Notes under the pieces: generated by a model
Databases searched by the model: none
Seen by the model: only the letters and a program-made list of their open reading frames with translations
What the model was told of the DNA's origin: nothing
In this document: positions 15,925 to 18,867 of the stretch, piece by piece
Position numbering within the stretch: position 1 is the stretch's first letter
How the letters are laid out: every line of letters begins with the position of its first letter
NCBI GenBank assembly: GCA_963808455.1
Contig: CAWEHT010000017.1
Coordinates: forward strand, 1 to 18,867
Source: CAWEHT01 sp963808455
GTDB taxonomy: Bacteria > Chloroflexota > Anaerolineae > CG2-30-64-16
Direction: 5' to 3'
Length of the DNA: 18,867 nucleotides
Program-made: the position numbers and the translations under genes

Positions 15925-17097
15925 ATGCAAGCGATCAACCTGCCCACGAAGTTTGCTTCCGCCGAACGCGACTCGCCAGGTGAAGTCGCGAGCCAGGCAC
16001 AGCACTTTCTCGAGAACTCACCCTTGCTGTGCGATGTCCTCAACGCGATCCCCGACATGGTGGTGCTGTTGAACCAGGCCAGGCAGATCGTCTTTGCCAA
16101 TAGCAGCCTGGTGGCCTTGCTGGGAACCGATCAGGAGCGCGTTTGGGGCCTGCGCCCCGGGGAGGCCTTGAACTGCACCCACGCGTCCGAAACGGCCGGA
16201 GGGTGCGGGACCACCGAATACTGCAGCACCTGTGGCGCAGTGCGGGCCATCCTGGCCGGCCAGCAGAGGCAGGTTAGCACCCAGGAGTGTCGCGTCTGGC
16301 AAAGGGCCACCGGCGAGGCGCTGGACTTGCGCGTGCGCGCCGCACCCCTCGATGCCTACGGCACAACCTATACCGTGTTCACCGTCAGCAATATCTGCCA
16401 CGAGAAGCGCCGGGAGGCGCTGGAACGCATCTTTTTCCACGACGTCCTCAACACTGCAGGCGGGTTACAGGAGGCAGCCGAGCTGGCTCGCATCGTAGGT
16501 CCCGGCCAGGCCGGCGAGGTGCTAGATATCATGTGCCGCCTGACACTGCGCCTGGTCGACGAAATCCGTACGCAACGACAGTTGTCCGCGGCCGAGGATG
16601 GTGAGCTCGAGGTGACCCTGACGGCCATGGATGCCGGCCGCCTGCTGCGTGATATTGTAGCGCTGTACATCAATCGTGACGTGGCGGTCGGGCGCCATAT
16701 CGTGGTGCGAACTCCCGAGCCCGAGGCGACGCTGATCAGCGATGCGACGCTGTTGCAGCGTGTGCTTGGCAACATGCTCAAGAACGCCCTGGAGGCCAGC
16801 CGGCCGGGCGACATGGTGACGATGGGCTATGGGGCGGGCGAGGGCAGGATCGAATTCTGGGTGCACAACCCGGCCAGCATGCCGCGCGAGGTTCAGTTGC
16901 AGGTCTTTCAGCGGTCCTTCTCGACCAAGGGGCCCGGCCGAGGGCTGGGCACCTACAGCATCAAATACCTGACGGAGCACTACCTGCAGGGCCAGGTGGG
17001 CTTCAGCTCCTCAGCGGAAGACGGGACAGTTTTCAGGGCAACTTATCCCTTGGTGCGCGACGCTAACCAGTGCATGTGCAGGGAAGGTCTTCGGTAG
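15925..17097 (+). CDS. PAS-domain sensor histidine kinase with Cys-rich PAS insert
   Basis: This 390-residue kinase has no membrane segment and is probably cytosolic. A PAS domain spans about 32-158 (VLNAIPDMVVLLNQARQIVF to TYTVFTVSNI). It includes a loop with four cysteines, C84, C94, C100 and C103, in the pattern NCTHASETAGGCGTTEYCST plus CG, which is known from a recurring PAS subtype and could hold a metal or iron-sulfur cluster. The dimerisation helix carries the likely phospho-acceptor H172 in FFHDVLNTAGGLQEA. The ATPase part shows the N box LGNMLKNALEAS (N283, N287), VHNPASMP in place of the usual DNG G1 box, and the G2 box STKGPGRGLGTYS. No response regulator is adjacent. The last nine or so codons (QCMCREGLR, stop) are inside a repeat that starts at 17068. 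The ribosome site is weak. Confidence 0.9.
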   Translation: MQAINLPTKFASAERDSPGEVASQAQHFLENSPLLCDVLNAIPDMVVLLNQARQIVFANSSLVALLGTDQERVWGLRPGEALNCTHASETAGGCGTTEYCSTCGAVRAILAGQQRQVSTQECRVWQRATGEALDLRVRAAPLDAYGTTYTVFTVSNICHEKRREALERIFFHDVLNTAGGLQEAAELARIVGPGQAGEVLDIMCRLTLRLVDEIRTQRQLSAAEDGELEVTLTAMDAGRLLRDIVALYINRDVAVGRHIVVRTPEPEATLISDATLLQRVLGNMLKNALEASRPGDMVTMGYGAGEGRIEFWVHNPASMPREVQLQVFQRSFSTKGPGRGLGTYSIKYLTEHYLQGQVGFSSSAEDGTVFRATYPLVRDANQCMCREGLR

Positions 17098-17223
17098 CAG
17101 CCTCTGTCATGCTGACCGCAGTGCAAAGCTCGGGTGGGCAAGACAGCCCGCACCGCGCGGGATGCCAGCGAAGCATCCGTCTTGGTGTCACCGAAAGGGT
17201 GGCCTGTTTCCGCACCAGCCTGG
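17068..17223 (+). repeat. interspersed TGTCAT repeat overlapping the kinase 3' end
   Basis: The unit begins CAGTGCATGTGCAGG, passes TCTTCGGTA and TGTCATGCTGACCGCAGTG, and ends with GCCAGCGAAGCATCCGTCT, GTCACCGAAAGGG and GCACCAGCC. The same start, middle and end occur in the same order at 18255-18397, where the segment between TGTCAT and GCCAGC is 13 bases shorter. The first 30 bases code for the last residues and stop of the kinase. Confidence 0.8.
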
Positions 17224-17279
17224 GCTCCTCACGGACACCCCCTGGCTGAGAGCGGCCCTAGAGCCGTCGCACGCCCGGC

Positions 17280-17303
17280 ACAGGGCCGTGCAACGGGCCC
17301 TGT
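17280..17303. terminator. possible hairpin downstream of the kinase gene
   Basis: A perfect 8-bp stem ACAGGGCC / GGCCCTGT with an 8-base loop. There is no U-tract. It lies in the gene-free 17098-17478 stretch, where the longer open frames are Arg/Pro-rich and not credible. Confidence 0.35.
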
Positions 17304-17344
17304 CACGAATCCCACGGGGTTCGCCTGGAAAGTGCGATCAGTGC

Positions 17345-17374
17345 TTGCAGGTGGCCCAAGCTGCGCTCTATAAT
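17345..17374 (+). promoter_or_regulatory. sigma70-type promoter of the GNAT gene
   Basis: TTGCAG (17345-17350), an 18-base spacer and a perfect TATAAT (17369-17374). Transcription would start near 17381, leaving a leader of about 98 bases that contains a small dyad TGTTGG / CCAACA (17401-17406, 17419-17424), a possible operator or leader hairpin. Confidence 0.55.
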
Positions 17375-17478
17375 GTTCGTGGGCCCCGCGGTCCGCCTCG
17401 TGTTGGCTTCGCAGCGCACCAACAAGAATCCAAGGCCGGGCCCTGCCGCCTACAATCCACATCGTCAGGTCATGTGAC

Positions 17479-18143
17479 ATGCCATCGAGCCGAGAGCAGG
17501 CAGCGGTCCGGCCCTACCGCCGGGCCGATCGCGAAGCGGTGCTGCGCATCGCGGCCGACACCGCGGCCTTCGGCGGGCCGGTCGAGACCTTCCTGGACGA
17601 TCGGCGCCTCTTCTGCGACGCCTTCTATCGCTATTATGTCGATTTCGAGCCGGAGCACGCCTGGGTGGCGGCCGTCGGGGCGGAGGTGGTGGGCTTCCTG
17701 GCGGGCTGCACCGACATGGCGCGGCGCGATCGCTCGATGGCCACGCGTGCGTCTTCTCGCCGCTCGCCTGGCGGCTCCTGCGCGGCCGTTACCGGGTGGG
17801 CCGTCCCACCTGGAGGCACGCGCTCGACGAGATCGGGGCGGCCGTGCGCCACGAGTTCCCGGCCGCGGACCTGGCGCGTTATCCGGCGCATCTCCACATC
17901 AACCTGGACGCACGCTGGCGCGGGCTGGGCGCGGGCCGCCGCCTGCTCGACGCCTACCTGGCACAGCTCCTCGACCTCGGCGTGCCCGGCGTCCACCTGC
18001 ACACGACCAGCCTGAACCTGGCCGCCATCGCGCTGTACACGCGCATGGGCTTTCGCCTGCTCGACGCCCGCCCGACGCGGCTCTGGGAGCACGTCGTCGC
18101 AGGCCAGGTCGAGAACCGCACCTATGGCCTCAGGATCAGCTGA
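17479..18143 (+). CDS. GNAT family N-acetyltransferase (one frameshift)
   Basis: The protein reads as about 221 residues in two frames. The first frame gives VRPYRRADREAVLRIAADTA, DRRLFCDAFYRYYVDFEPEH and WVAAVGAEVVGFLAGCTD; the second gives VFSPLAWRLLRGRYRVGRPT, ARYPAHLHINLDARWRG, the acetyl-CoA loop RWRGLGAGRRLLDAYL (pattern R/QxxGxG/A), VPGVHLHTTSLNLAAIALYT and MGFRLLDARPTRLWE. One missing base near 17740 separates them. GNAT enzymes move an acetyl group from acetyl-CoA to an amine; the acceptor is unknown. The size with an extra helical segment between the halves fits a recurring GNAT subgroup in which HLHINxDxRWRG is conserved. The ATG at 17479 has only a weak AGG upstream. A good promoter lies about 100 bases before it. 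Confidence 0.8.
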
Positions 18144-18147
18144 GCGT

Positions 18148-18175
18148 CGGGCTGCTATGCCGTTCTGGCAGCCCG
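18148..18175 (+). terminator. possible hairpin after the GNAT gene
   Basis: An 8-bp stem CGGGCTGC / GCAGCCCG with a 12-base loop starts five bases after the stop. No U-tract follows. Confidence 0.35.
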
Positions 18176-18254
18176 CCCGCGGCCCGCACCTGGCCCCTTT
18201 TCGCAGCAGCGGAAGAAGAGCGGGGTTTAGCGCAAAAGTGTCGGTGAGTCCCTC

Positions 18255-18397
18255 CAGTGCATGTGCAGGAGACATCTTCGGTACCGGCGTGTGTCATTCT
18301 GAGCGGGTACGCAAGCTGGCCTGCGCAGCGGCGAGCCGCCAGCGAAGAATCCGTCTCTGCGTCACCGAAAGGGCCCCCTGCTTCTGCACTAGCCCGG
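18255..18397 (+). repeat. interspersed TGTCAT repeat, second direct copy
   Basis: Same order of blocks as 17068-17223: CAGTGCATGTGCAGG, TCTTCGGTA, TGTCATTCTGAG, GCCAGCGAAGAATCCGTCT, GTCACCGAAAGGG, GCACTAGCC. It lies outside any gene. Confidence 0.8.
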
Positions 18398-18510
18398 AGT
18401 GTTTGCACACACATCGCCCGCTGTAGCGAGCCACTTAAATAGACAGTGTACTTTCCTGTTCAGCTCCGGGCGGCCCACGCCTGACAGTCTTGCGTTACAC
18501 CCGAAGAGCG

Positions 18511-18535
18511 GGCGCCGGACAATTTCGCCGGCGCC
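18511..18535. other. perfect 8-bp hairpin in gene-free DNA
   Basis: GGCGCCGG (18511-18518) and CCGGCGCC (18528-18535) enclose ACAATTTCG. The surrounding 18400-18640 stretch has no credible gene; the hairpin may belong to a further repeat or be a terminator for a gene beyond the window. Confidence 0.4.
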
Positions 18536-18648
18536 TCCCCCCACTCGCGTGGCGAGATCATACTGCGGGGCCACGCCAGGCCGGCCCGCGAAATTGCGCG
18601 GCGCGCGGCCCAGCTGTCGCGTTCCCGTGGGCTGATTCGGACAGGACT

Positions 18649-18745
18649 CACAGGATAGACCGGATAGGCAGGATGTTCTTTGGGGCTTCATCCATCCCCT
18701 TGCGGGGACCTTCGTGTCCATCCCGTGGATCCTGTCTATCCTGTG
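18649..18745. repeat. 27-bp imperfect inverted repeat (ACAGGAT family)
   Basis: The left arm (18649-18675) starts CACAGGATAGACCGGAT and the right arm (18719-18745) is its near-perfect reverse complement, ending GGATCCTGTCTATCCTGTG. They differ at about four or five of 27 positions. The 43-base centre holds a smaller hairpin around TCCCCTTGCGGGGA. This ACAGGATnnACAGGAT pattern is common as a dispersed element in several environmental phyla. Confidence 0.75.
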
Positions 18746-18867
18746 ATGGTAACCGCTCTCAGCGGCGCGCCCTGCCCCGTTGCAGGCGCCAAGCCGCAGG
18801 CCGGGGCTGGGATTCAGGGCTCGCTCAGCCGCCCTCGGGCGCGGTAAGCTTGAGGATACGCCAGGGC
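18746..18867. other. window end, nothing recognised
   Basis: No gene, RNA or repeat is recognisable in the last 122 bases. Confidence 0.4.

Noticed and set aside
17162..18247. 361-codon plus-strand frame
   Set aside because: It is Arg/Pro/Ala-rich and out of frame with the GNAT motifs; it is a GC-rich shadow.
18389..18721. 110-codon minus-strand frame
   Set aside because: It overlaps two repeat families and a hairpin, and has no motif or ribosome site.

Overview
The window is a GC-rich stretch of bacterial chromosome with mixed-strand genes, short operons and many dispersed repeats. No rRNA, tRNA, CRISPR array, transposase or phage gene was seen. Plant-type LRR repeats, a slipin under a YtrA-type GntR regulator, an HTRB/LPLAT-type acyltransferase, a PAS kinase with a four-cysteine insert, and interspersed TGTCATTCTGAG repeats together suggest Chloroflexota (Anaerolineae or Caldilineae-like). 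This placement is an inference of moderate to low confidence. The first remnant belongs to the VWFA-related family best known from Acidobacteria.

Layout. 124-994: two broken gene remnants joined head to tail, the 5' part of a VWFA-related secreted protein and the 3' part of a PPC-like secreted protein. 1091-3214 (-): a secreted protein of about 22 plant-type LRRs, carrying five indels that sum to zero. 3374-4137 (-): a cutA plus VOC/glyoxalase pair. 4443-4742 (+): a small unknown protein behind a good promoter. 4781-6212 (-): a GntR regulator and a slipin, driven by a consensus sigma70 promoter whose -10 box sits in a palindromic operator. 6369-7340 (+): an MDR/quinone oxidoreductase, convergent with a dienelactone-hydrolase-like gene (7436-8248, -). 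8629-9814 (-): a deacetylase-family amidohydrolase with one frameshift. 9815-10720: weakly coding or non-coding DNA with a repeat pair. 10720-11246: an internally deleted chemoreceptor. 11555-14368 (+): a complete chemoreceptor with a C-terminal zinc-binding CZB domain, followed by a strong hairpin. 14777-15683 (-): an acyltransferase with a frameshift, divergent from an orphan PAS histidine kinase (15925-17097, +). 17479-18143 (+): a GNAT acetyltransferase with a frameshift. 18144-18867: no gene, but two repeat families.

Functional reading. There is no single large system here. The coherent units are the self-regulated GntR-slipin operon (membrane stress or membrane microdomain type), the cutA-VOC pair, the CZB chemoreceptor beside its own deletion remnant (zinc or oxidant sensing) and the four-cysteine PAS kinase. 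Frameshifts recur in at least five genes. Either this is a decaying accessory region or the assembly carries uncorrected single-base indels. The in-frame net sum in the LRR gene favours errors or recent compensating changes there. The degenerate VWFA remnant looks truly dead.
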